Shown here one piece after another: positions 1 through 8,582 of a stretch of DNA of 27,681 bases. Below the pieces are notes generated by a model. The model was not told the origin of the DNA. It searched no databases and saw only the letters and a list, made by a program, of their open reading frames with translations. Positions within the stretch are counted from its first letter, which is position 1. Every line of letters starts with the position of its first letter. This stretch comes from DATAFF01 sp036257595 (GTDB taxonomy: Bacteria > Pseudomonadota > Alphaproteobacteria > Rhizobiales > Aestuariivirgaceae): contig DATAFF010000062.1 in assembly GCA_036257595.1 (NCBI GenBank), forward strand, positions 1-27,681, written 5' to 3'. Both the position numbers and the translations under genes were made by a program.

Positions 1-1646
1 CCGAAATCGACCGCCGCCTGGTCGATGACCTCGGGCTTCACCCCTTCCGAATAGGCGAGGAACGCCTCCATCAGGTAAGGCGTGAGCACGCGATTGACCA
101 GGAAGCCCGGCCGCGACTTGACCGGCAGCGGCAGCTTGTCGAGCGCATTGATGAAGGACAGCACCCGGCCGCGCACGCTGTGATCGAGCCCGTCATGCTC
201 GACCATCTCGACCAGCGGCATCTGCGGCACCGGGTTGAAGAAATGGACCCCGCAGAACCGCTCCGGCCGCTTGAGCCCGCTCATCAGGGTCTCGAGCAGC
301 AGCGAGGAGGTGTTGGTGGCGAGAATGGCGTCTGGCCGCATCGCCGCCTCGCAGCGGGCGAACACCTCAGCCTTGATGTCGACCCGCTCCGGCACCGCCT
401 CGATCACCAGATCGGCGGTGGCAAGGCCGGAGCCCGCAGGGTCGGGCATCAGCCGGTCGAGCGCGGCGCGCCGGTCGCCCTCATTGCGGATGCGGCGCTC
501 GAACAGCTGATTGGCCCGGCCGATGGCCGGTGCGATCAGCCGCGGCTCGCGATCCTCGAGCGTCACGATGAAGCCGCGCAATGCCGCCACCGCCGCGATG
601 TCGCCGCCCATCACCCCGGCGCCGACGACATGCAGCCGGCTGATCCCGTGCTCGAGCCCCTTGGCATAGGATTTGAGCTTTTCGCGCAGAAAGAAGCAGC
701 GCACCAGATTGCGCGACGTCTCGCCGACCATGAGATGGGCGAAGCTTCGGGTCTCTTCGCGCCGCATCGCCGACCAGTTGCCATAATAGTCGCGGAACAG
801 CTCGATCATCGCATAGGGTGCGGGATAATGCTCCGGCCGGGCCTTCTTCTCCGCCTCGCTCCGCATCCGATGCGCCATGGCCGAGCGCGCCGGCGCGAAA
901 GCGGCCGCCCGGCTTGCCAGGTTGACGACGCGGTTCTTCTTGACCTTGCCGTCCACCGCCTGGCGCAGCGCCGTCGCGAAATGCCGCTCCTCGGTCACTG
1001 CATCGACGAGCCCGGCGCGCCGCGCCCGATCCGCCGACAGCGGGCTCCCGCCCACCATCATCGTCATCGCGGCGATCGGATCGGCGATGCGCAAGGAGCG
1101 CCACGTCCCGCCGAGCCCGGGGTGAAGCCCGAGCATCACTTCCGGAAAGCCGAGCCGCGCTTCCCTGGTGGCGATGCGAAAGCTCGCCGCCAGTGCCAGC
1201 TCGAGCCCGCCGCCGAGGCAGAAACCATGGATCAGCGTGACCGACGGAAAGGGCAGCTGCTCCAGCCGGTCGAGCACCTGGAGACCCTTGCCGATCCGCT
1301 CGTCGATGATCTGCTCGTCGGTCATGTCGGCGAATTCGCGGATCTCCGCGCCGGCGATGAAACCGGAGGGCTTGAGCGAGCGGATTGCCAGCCCCTTGGG
1401 CGCAACCCGCTCCATCAGGCCGAGCAGGCTGTCGAGCTCGCTCAGCACCGTCTCCGACAAAGTGTTGACGCTCGACCCCGGCTTGTCGAGCAGCGCCCAG
1501 CCAATGCCGTCGCGGTCGATGAACCAGCGCCAATTGACGAACTGCTCGGCGATGTCGGGCTGGGTTTCGGCGGGAACGCCGACCGTCAGCGGATCACGGG
1601 CCAGGGCCGCAAGGGCGGCGTGGCGGGTCGGGTTGATGTCGCGCAT
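1..1646 (-). CDS. 3-hydroxyacyl-CoA dehydrogenase / enoyl-CoA hydratase, FadB/FadJ type (3' end outside window)
   Basis: This is the multifunctional beta-oxidation enzyme: it hydrates trans-2-enoyl-CoA and oxidises the 3-hydroxyacyl-CoA with NAD. I translated it by hand; 548 residues are visible and the frame is still open at base 1. Residues about 35-230 are a crotonase domain with GGGLE (E149) and FPEVMLGLHPGLGGT (E169), the two catalytic glutamates of the family. A Rossmann domain follows with GAGVMGGDIA (about 342-351), NTSSLLLETL and GVHFFNPVPQMPLVE (H468 is the catalytic His candidate). The ATG at 1646 lies 11 bases after the thiolase stop, with a GAGGG ribosome site. It is the last visible gene of the fadE-thiolase-fadB operon. 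FadB and FadJ cannot be separated without the C-terminus. Family assignment is secure. Confidence 0.93.
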   Translation of the reverse strand, partial: MRDINPTRHAALAALARDPLTVGVPAETQPDIAEQFVNWRWFIDRDGIGWALLDKPGSSVNTLSETVLSELDSLLGLMERVAPKGLAIRSLKPSGFIAGAEIREFADMTDEQIIDERIGKGLQVLDRLEQLPFPSVTLIHGFCLGGGLELALAASFRIATREARLGFPEVMLGLHPGLGGTWRSLRIADPIAAMTMMVGGSPLSADRARRAGLVDAVTEERHFATALRQAVDGKVKKNRVVNLASRAAAFAPARSAMAHRMRSEAEKKARPEHYPAPYAMIELFRDYYGNWSAMRREETRSFAHLMVGETSRNLVRCFFLREKLKSYAKGLEHGISRLHVVGAGVMGGDIAAVAALRGFIVTLEDREPRLIAPAIGRANQLFERRIRNEGDRRAALDRLMPDPAGSGLATADLVIEAVPERVDIKAEVFARCEAAMRPDAILATNTSSLLLETLMSGLKRPERFCGVHFFNPVPQMPLVEMVEHDGLDHSVRGRVLSFINALDKLPLPVKSRPGFLVNRVLTPYLMEAFLAYSEGVKPEVIDQAAVDF

Positions 1647-1657
1647 CGGTTTCGCCC

Positions 1658-2959
1658 TCACATCAGCTCGAGCAGGGCGGCCCCGCCCATCCCGCCGCCG
1701 ATGCAGGCGGTGGCGACGCCGCGCCGCGCCTTGCGGCGCCGCATCACATGGATGAGGTGAAGGGTGATGCGGTTGCCGCTCGCCCCCACCGGATGACCGA
1801 GGCTGATGGCGCCGCCATCGACATTGAGGATGTCCATCGGGATCGCGCCGAACGGCTCGTCGAGCCCGAGAATGTCGCGGCAGAATTGCCCATCATCGAG
1901 CGCCCGCTCGCAGGCCAGCACCTGGGCGGCGAACGCCTCATTGAGCTCGAAAGCGCCGATATCGCCGCGGTTGAGCCCGTTGCGCCGGATCATCGGCACC
2001 ATCGACAGCACCGGCCCGAGGCCCATCACGCTCGGATCGAGGGCTGCCCAATTGGTGTCGACGATGCGCGCCAACGGCGTCAGCTTGAAGCGCTCGACGG
2101 CCGCCTCGGAGGCCAGGATCACCCAGCTCGCGCCGTCGGTGATCTGCGACGAGTTGCCGGCCGTCACCTTGCCGAAGGGCGGCTCGAACACCGGCCTGAG
2201 CTTGGCGAGATCGGCCATGCTGCTTTCGGGCCTCACCCCGTCGTCGCGATCGAACAGCGCGCCCTTGCGGTCGATCATCGGCACCAGCTCCTCGATATGC
2301 CCCTCCGCCTGGGCTTTCGCCAGGCGGCGGTGGCTCTCGAGCGCATATGCGTCCATTTCCTCGCGCGAGATGTTGAAGCGATGCGCCAGCACCTCGGCGG
2401 TCTGGCCCATATTGAGCTTGACCACCGGATCGGTGAGGCCGCGCACCAGCCCGATCGACGGCTTGAAATAGGTGGGCTTGAATTCGGCCAGCAGCCTGAG
2501 CCTCTTGACGGTGGTGCGGGCGCTGGTCAGGCTGCCGAACCAGGCGGCCGCCTCGCTCGAGAAGAACAGCGGCGAATGCGACAGCGCCTCCGTCCCGCCC
2601 GCCAGCACAAGGTCGGCAAGGCCCTGGCCGATCGCCCGGAACCCGCAATCGATCGACTGCAGCCCCGAGGCGCAGTTGCGCTGAACCGTCCAGCCGGGAA
2701 CCTCGATGCCGAGATCGAGCCGCAAGCCAGCCACCCGTCCTGGATTGACCTCGTCCGGATGGACATTGACGCAGCCGAGGATCACCTCGTCGAAATGCCG
2801 CCGGTCGAAAGGCTGGCGCGCCAGCAGCGGCCGCCCCGCCTGCACGGCGAGGTCGACCGGCGTGAACGGCCCCGGCTTGTTCTGCGCCTTGATGAAGGGC
2901 GTTCGCGCCCCATCGACGATGAAGACCGGCCGCCCCGGACTGTGCTCCCCGCCATTCAT
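1658..2959 (-). CDS. acetyl-CoA C-acyltransferase (3-ketoacyl-CoA thiolase)
   Basis: This enzyme makes the last step of the beta-oxidation cycle, cleaving 3-ketoacyl-CoA with CoA to acetyl-CoA and a shortened acyl-CoA. The 433 residues are of normal to slightly long thiolase length. The nucleophilic cysteine is C96 in NCASGLQS, the histidine is H389 in GHPVGASG, and the second cysteine is C419 in CIGGGMG, so all catalytic residues are present. NEAFAAQ (340-346) is also typical. The ATG at 2959 follows the dehydrogenase stop by only 3 bases with no strong ribosome site, suggesting translational coupling. The length and the loop around 130-180 look more like FadI (trifunctional-protein beta subunit) than short biosynthetic thiolases, but this is inference. 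Its partner is the FadB/FadJ-type gene immediately downstream. Confidence 0.93.
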   Translation of the reverse strand: MNGGEHSPGRPVFIVDGARTPFIKAQNKPGPFTPVDLAVQAGRPLLARQPFDRRHFDEVILGCVNVHPDEVNPGRVAGLRLDLGIEVPGWTVQRNCASGLQSIDCGFRAIGQGLADLVLAGGTEALSHSPLFFSSEAAAWFGSLTSARTTVKRLRLLAEFKPTYFKPSIGLVRGLTDPVVKLNMGQTAEVLAHRFNISREEMDAYALESHRRLAKAQAEGHIEELVPMIDRKGALFDRDDGVRPESSMADLAKLRPVFEPPFGKVTAGNSSQITDGASWVILASEAAVERFKLTPLARIVDTNWAALDPSVMGLGPVLSMVPMIRRNGLNRGDIGAFELNEAFAAQVLACERALDDGQFCRDILGLDEPFGAIPMDILNVDGGAISLGHPVGASGNRITLHLIHVMRRRKARRGVATACIGGGMGGAALLELM

Positions 2960-2962
2960 CGG

Positions 2963-5200
2963 TCAGGCCGCCGAACGGGTGGCGGCGTCGCGCCGCGACA
3001 GGAGTTCCTCCGGCGCGAAATCATCGACGCTCGACACATCGCGCACCAGTGCCAGCGCCTCCCTCATCCGCTCCGCTTCATTGCCCGAGAGGATACCTCT
3101 CGCCTCCGCCTCCTCGGCGGTCCTCACCCTGGCGCGCCGCATCTCCTGGCGGAGCGGCTCGAGCTCGGTCATCAGGCGGAAGGCCTGGTCGAGCTTGCCG
3201 AGCTCGCTGTCGCGCGGGACATAGATGCCGCTGGTCAGCCGGTCGCGCGTCGCCGTCGGCTCGCTGATCGTGGCCGCCGCGGCGCGCGTCAGCTCGTCCG
3301 ACGGCTTGGCGCAGACGATCCCGAACGGCATCAGCACGACCCTGAGCAGCACCCGCATGGCGAGGTTCGGGAAGTTGGCGATGAGATCGTAGAGCGCGCT
3401 TTCGGCAGCATGGAGGCTCGTCTCGGCCGCATGATGCACGAGCGGCAGATCGGCGGTCGGCCGCCCGGTATCCTCGAAGCGCTTCACCGTCGCCGAGGCG
3501 AGATAGAGCTCCGACAGCGCATCGCCGAGCCGCGCCGACAGCATCTCGCGCCGCTTGAGCGCCCCGCCAAGGGTCACCATGGCCGCCTCGCTGGCCAGCG
3601 CCAGCGCCGCCGACAGCCGCTTGATCTGGCGGAAATAACGCGCCGTCGGCCCGTCGACCGGCGAGCCCGACAGCCGCCCGAAGGTCCAGGACCGCCCGAT
3701 CGCTCTGACAAGCGTCATCATGGTGAAGCCGGCATGCCGCCACACCACCTCGTCGAACTCGACGATCGCCCGCTCGCGATCGGCATCCTGCGCGATCTCG
3801 ATCTCCTGCTGCAGGAACGGGTGGCAGCGCAGCGATCCCTGGCCGTAGATCATCAGCGAGCGCGTCATGATGTTGGCACCCTCGACCGTAATGGCGATCG
3901 GCGCCGCCCGATAGGCGGAGCCGAGATAGTTCTTCGGCCCGTCGATCACCGCCTTGCCGGAATGCACGTCCATGGCGCCATTGACCGAGCGGCGCATGCC
4001 TTCGGTGGCGTGATATTTCATGATCGCCGAGATGACTGCCGGCTTCTCGCCCTGGTCGATCGCCTCGAGCGTCAGCCGCCGCGCCGCATCGAGCCGGTAG
4101 GTGTCCGAGGCGATGCGCCCGACCACCTCCTGGATGCCTTCGAAGCGCGACACCGGCAGATTGAACTGCTCGCGGATCCGCGCATAGGCGCCGCTCGAGA
4201 ACGCCGCGACCTTCATTGCGGCGACCGACATCGCCGGCAGCATGATCCCGCGCCCGGCGGCGAGCGCCGTCACCAGCATCTTCCATCCCTGGCCGACCCG
4301 CTCCTGGCCGCCGATGATCCAGTCCATCGGCACGAACACGTCGCGCCCGACATTGGGGCCGTTGGGGAACGCCTGCAGGCCCGGATAATGCCGCCGCCCG
4401 ATCTCGACGCCGGGCGTCCTCGCCGGCACCAGCGCCACGGTGATGCCGAGGTCCTCCTCATCGCCGAGAATATGATCGGGATCGTAGAGCCGGAAGGCGA
4501 GGCCGAGCACGGTGCAGATCGGCCCGAGCGAGATGTAGCGCTTCGCCCAGTTGACGCGCATGCCGAGGACGCGCTTGCCGTCGACCTCACCCCAGGCGAC
4601 GACGCCTCGGTCGGTCATCGAGGCGGCATCCGAGCCGGCATCGAGACTGGTCAGCGCGAAGGCGGGGATCTCCCGGCCGTCGGCCAGCCGCGGCAGCCAG
4701 TAATTCTTCTGCTCCTCGGTGCCGAACAGCATCAGCAGCTCGCCCGGCCCGAGCGAGTTCGGCACGATCACCGCCACCGCCGCCGACGGGCCGCGCGAGG
4801 CGATCTTCTGCACGATCGCGGAATTGGCAGTGGCCGAGAAGCCCTTGCCGCCATAGGCCTTGGGAATGATCAGGCCGAGAAAGCCGTCGCGCTTCAGCTG
4901 CTCCCAGATCGGCTGCGGGATGTCGCGCTCCTCGAAGGTGATGCGCCAGTCGTCGATCTGCCGGCACAGTGCCTCCACCGGGCCCTCGAGGAACGCCCGC
5001 TCCTCGAGCGACAAGCGGTGCTCCGGCATGCCGAGAAGCCGGTCGAACTGCGGATCGCCGCGCATCAGCTCGGCGTCCCACCACACCGTGCCGGCGGCCA
5101 GCGCCTCGCGCTCGGTCTCCGACATGGCCGGCAGGATGCGTCGGACCCATGACAGGAGCGGCGCGCTCAACCAGCGTTGACGGAAAGTCAGTTCCGGCAT
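2963..5200 (-). CDS. fadE: FadE-type acyl-CoA dehydrogenase
   Basis: FAD-dependent oxidation of acyl-CoA to trans-2-enoyl-CoA, the first step of beta-oxidation. The 745 residues fit the long FadE class (E. coli FadE is 814) rather than the 380-400 residue short acyl-CoA dehydrogenases. Residues about 75-460 are the dehydrogenase core: IPKAYGGKGFSA (112-123), FALTSLDAGSDAA (181-193), and TVEGANIMTRSLMIYGQG (438-455), which closely matches E. coli FadE from memory and holds the probable catalytic base E440. The remainder (about 460-745) corresponds to the FadE-specific C-terminal domain. The frame is open to 5275, but ATG 5200 has a strong GGGAGGGGG ribosome site 5-6 bases upstream and is preferred. 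It is the first gene of the fad operon. No regulator site was recognised in the 150 bases upstream. Confidence 0.92.
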   Translation of the reverse strand: MPELTFRQRWLSAPLLSWVRRILPAMSETEREALAAGTVWWDAELMRGDPQFDRLLGMPEHRLSLEERAFLEGPVEALCRQIDDWRITFEERDIPQPIWEQLKRDGFLGLIIPKAYGGKGFSATANSAIVQKIASRGPSAAVAVIVPNSLGPGELLMLFGTEEQKNYWLPRLADGREIPAFALTSLDAGSDAASMTDRGVVAWGEVDGKRVLGMRVNWAKRYISLGPICTVLGLAFRLYDPDHILGDEEDLGITVALVPARTPGVEIGRRHYPGLQAFPNGPNVGRDVFVPMDWIIGGQERVGQGWKMLVTALAAGRGIMLPAMSVAAMKVAAFSSGAYARIREQFNLPVSRFEGIQEVVGRIASDTYRLDAARRLTLEAIDQGEKPAVISAIMKYHATEGMRRSVNGAMDVHSGKAVIDGPKNYLGSAYRAAPIAITVEGANIMTRSLMIYGQGSLRCHPFLQQEIEIAQDADRERAIVEFDEVVWRHAGFTMMTLVRAIGRSWTFGRLSGSPVDGPTARYFRQIKRLSAALALASEAAMVTLGGALKRREMLSARLGDALSELYLASATVKRFEDTGRPTADLPLVHHAAETSLHAAESALYDLIANFPNLAMRVLLRVVLMPFGIVCAKPSDELTRAAAATISEPTATRDRLTSGIYVPRDSELGKLDQAFRLMTELEPLRQEMRRARVRTAEEAEARGILSGNEAERMREALALVRDVSSVDDFAPEELLSRRDAATRSAA

Positions 5201-5287
5201 GGGTCCCCCTCCCTGGAGCGTGACTTGAAGCTCCTGGCGGCGCCCACTGTGCCACGACGGGGCGGCAAGCGCCACGCTGTCTTTCGA

Positions 5288-5361
5288 AGGCAGTAGGCAA
5301 TAGGCAGTCGGCAGTTGGGAAGGGCGCCATCCCGGCCTACTGCCTAACGCCTATTGCCTAT
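5288..5361. repeat. TAG-heptad hairpin repeat, copy A
   Basis: An imperfect inverted repeat made of heptads beginning TAG (TAGGCAA, TAGGCAG, TAGGCGT). Left arm 5294-5315 pairs with right arm 5339-5360 at 19 of 22 positions. The loop contains a further GGGA/TCCC stem (5317-5320 with 5330-5333). The outer end of the right arm supplies the TAG stop (5360-5358) of the cyclic-nucleotide-binding gene. On the minus strand TAG recurs at 5360, 5353, 5346 and 5339, covering all three frames. It separates that gene from the fad operon and may act as a 3' mRNA hairpin; there is no T tract to make a classic terminator. Confidence 0.85.
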
Positions 5362-5816
5362 CTCCGCGACAGCTGCGCCCTGGCCTCGCTCAGCTCCGCC
5401 GTGGTGCGGCCCAGCCGGTCCGCCAGCACCCGCATGATCTCTATCGCCATGTCGGGGAACTCGGCGAGCAGCCGCAGGAACTGGTCCTTGCTGATCCTCA
5501 GCGTCTCGAGACGGTCCTGCGCCCGGACAGTGGCGGTGCGCGGCACGTCGCACAAAATGGCGATCTCGCCGACGATGGCGTTCTTCTCGAGATCGGCCAC
5601 CTTGATCTGCGAGCCGGCCCGGTTGACCAGCACCTCGGCGCTGCCATTGAGCACCACATAGGCGGCGTCGCCGGGATCGCCTTGCTCGAACAGGGTCTGG
5701 CCCGCCTCGAAGCTCATCCGGTCGGAGGTGAAGGCCAGCAATTTGAGCTTCGAGGGCTCGACGCCGGCAAACAGCGGGACCCGCCGCAAGAGTTCCACTT
5801 CGTCCTTGAGGATCAT
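5358..5816 (-). CDS. stand-alone cyclic-nucleotide-binding domain protein
   Basis: A 152-residue protein that is a single cNMP-binding (CRP/PKA regulatory) beta-roll with flanking helices and no helix-turn-helix or catalytic domain, so it is probably a sensor that acts on a partner protein. The phosphate-binding cassette is visible at 83-97, GEIAILCDVPRTATV, with the expected Glu and Arg (R93). GDPGDAAYVVLNGSAEV (46-62) is the typical preceding strand-turn. The frame opens at a TTG (5831), but ATG 5816 has GGAG nine bases upstream and is preferred; the gap to the upstream ABC-like gene's stop is then about 27 bases. Same strand and close spacing suggest co-transcription with that gene. Its TAG stop lies in repeat copy A. 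Ligand (cAMP, cGMP or other) cannot be read from sequence. Confidence 0.88.
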   Translation of the reverse strand: MILKDEVELLRRVPLFAGVEPSKLKLLAFTSDRMSFEAGQTLFEQGDPGDAAYVVLNGSAEVLVNRAGSQIKVADLEKNAIVGEIAILCDVPRTATVRAQDRLETLRISKDQFLRLLAEFPDMAIEIMRVLADRLGRTTAELSEARAQLSRR

Positions 5817-5843
5817 CTGTGCATTCTCCAACCGTCGAGGCGA

Positions 5844-8582
5844 TCAGGCGACCAGTCGGGCATAGGTGCCGTTCCGCTCTGCCAGCTCGCCTGGATGACC
5901 GTCCTCCACCAGCCGACCTTGGTCGAACACCGTCACCCGCTCGAAGAACCGGGCGAGCGTCGGGTTACCGACCACCCAGATCACCGCTGTCGGATGCGGA
6001 TTGCTCGCCAGCTCCTTCAGCACCCGCTCGATGATCTCCTCCTGGGCCCGGAGATCGAGCGCCGCCAGCGGTCGGTTGAAAATGGCATAGTCCGGCCGCT
6101 TGACCAGGACTCGGGCCACCGCCAGCTTCTGCCGCTGCACCGCAGTCAGGCGTTTGCCGCCGCTGCCGATATTATATTCGAGGCCAATGTCGAAGATGCT
6201 GTCGACCAGGTTCATTTCCGCGATCAGCTCGCGCACGATCTTCAGCACCCTCTCGGTGCCGCCGGCGACGCCATAGGCGATGCGGCCGAGCAGGAGATTG
6301 TCCTGGATGCTGGCCGAGCCGTTATAGCGGTTGTCGTCATAGAACTCGATTGCGCCCTCGAGCGCCGGCGGCAGCGTATCGCGGAAGCGATGGCGGGCCT
6401 CGACGATCTTGGCCATCACCTCGTCGTTCAGCAGGCCGAGGCGGTGGCGCGGCTCGATATAGGCGAAGGTCAGCCGGATGATCATGTTGCGGTCCGCCTC
6501 CGAGGCGTTGGCAAAAGTCACGCCCTGCAGCCGCTGCAGCGCCTGCTGATAGTCCGGGATCTGGTCGGCGGTCATGAAGCTCAGCTGCTCGAAGAACGGA
6601 TGCCCAGGCGGCAGGTCCTCGAACAGCTCGAGCGTCGTCGAGGCGATCTGGCGGCCGATGTCGAACAGCTGCTGGTCGAGCCCGTTCTCCTTGAGCACCC
6701 TCTTCATATGAGCGTTGCCCGCCAGATTGGCCTCGCTGAAGGTCGGACCGACCGGCGTGCCGAACAGCAGATTTTCCGCAACCGTCGCCTGCCGGCTATA
6801 GGCGTCGGCAGAGAACGGCTCGACCAGATGGGCAAGCTCAGGCGCGCTCAGCCGGTGCCTGAGCTCGTGGCGCGCCTCGACGACGCGCTCGGCAAGCTCC
6901 GGATTGTCCTCCGGCCGTATGGTGCCGCGCAGGCCGAGGTCGAAAATGTCGTCCGCCAGGCCGCACACTTTCAGCACCCGCTTGATGACGGTGAGAATGC
7001 TGTCCGGTCCGTCGGCCCCGGCGGCTTCGTAGTCGATCCAGTCGGCATGAATGTCGAGCGGGCTGTTGCCGGCGCGCTTCGCCTCATGGGCGAAGCGCTC
7101 CATATCGCGGCCGGGAGTGGCATCCGGCGGCGCCGCGCGCAGCGGCGCGTGCTTGAGCACATAGAGCAGGCTGTCGCGCACCGTGCCCTGCGGCAGGAAG
7201 GCGTCGGACGATCCGAAGCCGAAGCGCCGCCCGGTGACCGCCTCCGGCATCTCGAAAATATCGTCCTTGCCGACCGATGCCTTGCCGATGCTCGGCAGCT
7301 GCAGCCGCGCCAGCACCTCCGCCATCGTCTCGGCGCCCGAATTGACGCTGCCGACCAGCGCGATCCGCTCGCCGGGATTGATCGTGATCGAGGTGCTCTC
7401 GAGAAGCCGCGCCCCGGTGTCGTCGGCGACCGTCAGATTGTTGACCGACAGCGGCTCGGTGAGCGGCTTGACCGGCTCGGGATGCAGCGACTGCGCCCGC
7501 CGGTCCATCATTTCCTCGACGGTGAACTGCTCGACGACCTGGCCGAATTTGACGCCCACTTCGAGGCGCTGCTGGTCCCAGTCGATCAGCTCCTTGATCG
7601 GCGAGGGCAGATCCTTGTAGGCCGAGATCACTGCCACCAGCTGCCCGACATCGAGCGTGCCGCGGAGCGCGAAATAGCCGCCGACCGCGTAGAACAGGAA
7701 CGGCGTCAGCTGGGCGAGGAAATTGTTGAGGAACTTGACGAAGAACTTCCGCTGATAGAGCTCGAAGCGGATGTCATAGATCTTCGACAGCCGGTTGCTG
7801 GCATCGGCCCGCTCGTAATTCGAGGTGTCGTTGGTGTGTACGGCGGTGATCCCTTCCACCACCTCGCCGACCCGCCCGGCAAGCTCGCGGGCGGTGATCT
7901 GGCGCTCCTTCTGCAGCACGATGAGCCGCCGCCTGAGCCGCGGGATCAGCACGAACTGCACGGCGATGATCGATCCCGCGATCAACCCCAGCCACATGTT
8001 CTGCACCAGGATGAACAGCATCGCGGTGATCGCCTGGCCACCGAGGAACACCGGCTGGACGAAGGCATCGCCGATAAAGCCGCCCATCGGCTCGACCTCG
8101 TCCTTCACCATGCTGGCGACTTCGGCCGACTTGACCCGCTTGAACTGATTGATGGGAAAACGCAGCACCCGATCGAGCAGATCGAAGCGGATGCGCCGCA
8201 GCATCCGCTCCCCGAGCCGGCCCTTGTAGGTGTTGATGTAATATTTGAACAACCCGTTGACGATGACGAGGAACAGGAACACGCAGCTGAGCGCGAACAG
8301 CATCTCCAGACGCGTCAGCTCGAAGCCCCTGAACAGCTCGACCGATCCCGAGATCGGCAGCCATGACGGCGCCGACAGCGTCAGATTCATGAAGGTCTGG
8401 GTGTCCTCTGGGTTCTCGAAGCCGCGCCCCTGGATCGGGCCGTTGACGATATATCTCGGCAGATCGAGCGACCAGAAATAGGTCGGCATGGAGGCAAGCA
8501 CGACCGCCAGGATCCACAGCTGCTGGGCCCGGGTATGCGACCAGATATAGCGCAGCAGGTTGGTGTCCATCGTCCCTTTCAT
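5844..8582 (-). CDS. ABC-exporter-like membrane protein with degenerate ATPase and triplicated insert
   Basis: 912 residues. Residues 1-350 look like a type I exporter membrane domain: hydrophobic segments near 21-38, 92-113, 175-214 and 285-306, plus the coupling region GERMLRRIRFDLLDRVLRFP. Residues about 375-912 are a nucleotide-binding domain without its usual residues: Walker A is GSVNSGAET (411-419, Glu for the Lys), the signature is GSGGKRL (806-812), Walker B is YAIFNRP (833-838, Asn for Asp and Arg for the catalytic Glu), and the H-loop region VVGNPT has no His. The D-loop ALD is kept. Walker A and signature are about 390 residues apart instead of about 100, and three related modules fill the gap (see findings). 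The ATG at 8582 overlaps the upstream stop (ATGA); M5 at 8570, behind AAAGGGA, is the alternative start. Substrate unknown; ATP hydrolysis doubtful. Confidence 0.85.
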   Translation of the reverse strand: MKGTMDTNLLRYIWSHTRAQQLWILAVVLASMPTYFWSLDLPRYIVNGPIQGRGFENPEDTQTFMNLTLSAPSWLPISGSVELFRGFELTRLEMLFALSCVFLFLVIVNGLFKYYINTYKGRLGERMLRRIRFDLLDRVLRFPINQFKRVKSAEVASMVKDEVEPMGGFIGDAFVQPVFLGGQAITAMLFILVQNMWLGLIAGSIIAVQFVLIPRLRRRLIVLQKERQITARELAGRVGEVVEGITAVHTNDTSNYERADASNRLSKIYDIRFELYQRKFFVKFLNNFLAQLTPFLFYAVGGYFALRGTLDVGQLVAVISAYKDLPSPIKELIDWDQQRLEVGVKFGQVVEQFTVEEMMDRRAQSLHPEPVKPLTEPLSVNNLTVADDTGARLLESTSITINPGERIALVGSVNSGAETMAEVLARLQLPSIGKASVGKDDIFEMPEAVTGRRFGFGSSDAFLPQGTVRDSLLYVLKHAPLRAAPPDATPGRDMERFAHEAKRAGNSPLDIHADWIDYEAAGADGPDSILTVIKRVLKVCGLADDIFDLGLRGTIRPEDNPELAERVVEARHELRHRLSAPELAHLVEPFSADAYSRQATVAENLLFGTPVGPTFSEANLAGNAHMKRVLKENGLDQQLFDIGRQIASTTLELFEDLPPGHPFFEQLSFMTADQIPDYQQALQRLQGVTFANASEADRNMIIRLTFAYIEPRHRLGLLNDEVMAKIVEARHRFRDTLPPALEGAIEFYDDNRYNGSASIQDNLLLGRIAYGVAGGTERVLKIVRELIAEMNLVDSIFDIGLEYNIGSGGKRLTAVQRQKLAVARVLVKRPDYAIFNRPLAALDLRAQEEIIERVLKELASNPHPTAVIWVVGNPTLARFFERVTVFDQGRLVEDGHPGELAERNGTYARLVA

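Noticed and set aside
481..1533. 350-codon minus-strand frame
   Set aside because: It is a different frame of the same strand as the FadB/FadJ-type gene; its Arg/Gly/Ala-rich product shows no motif while the true frame shows crotonase and Rossmann motifs.
1748..5152. 1134-codon plus-strand open frame
   Set aside because: It lies opposite the thiolase and fadE genes, whose catalytic motifs are all intact; the product is His/Arg/Asp-rich with no domain, as antisense shadows in GC-rich DNA are.
5682..8366. 894-codon plus-strand open frame
   Set aside because: Antisense to the ABC-like protein; composition dominated by His, Arg, Asp, Gln without domain features.
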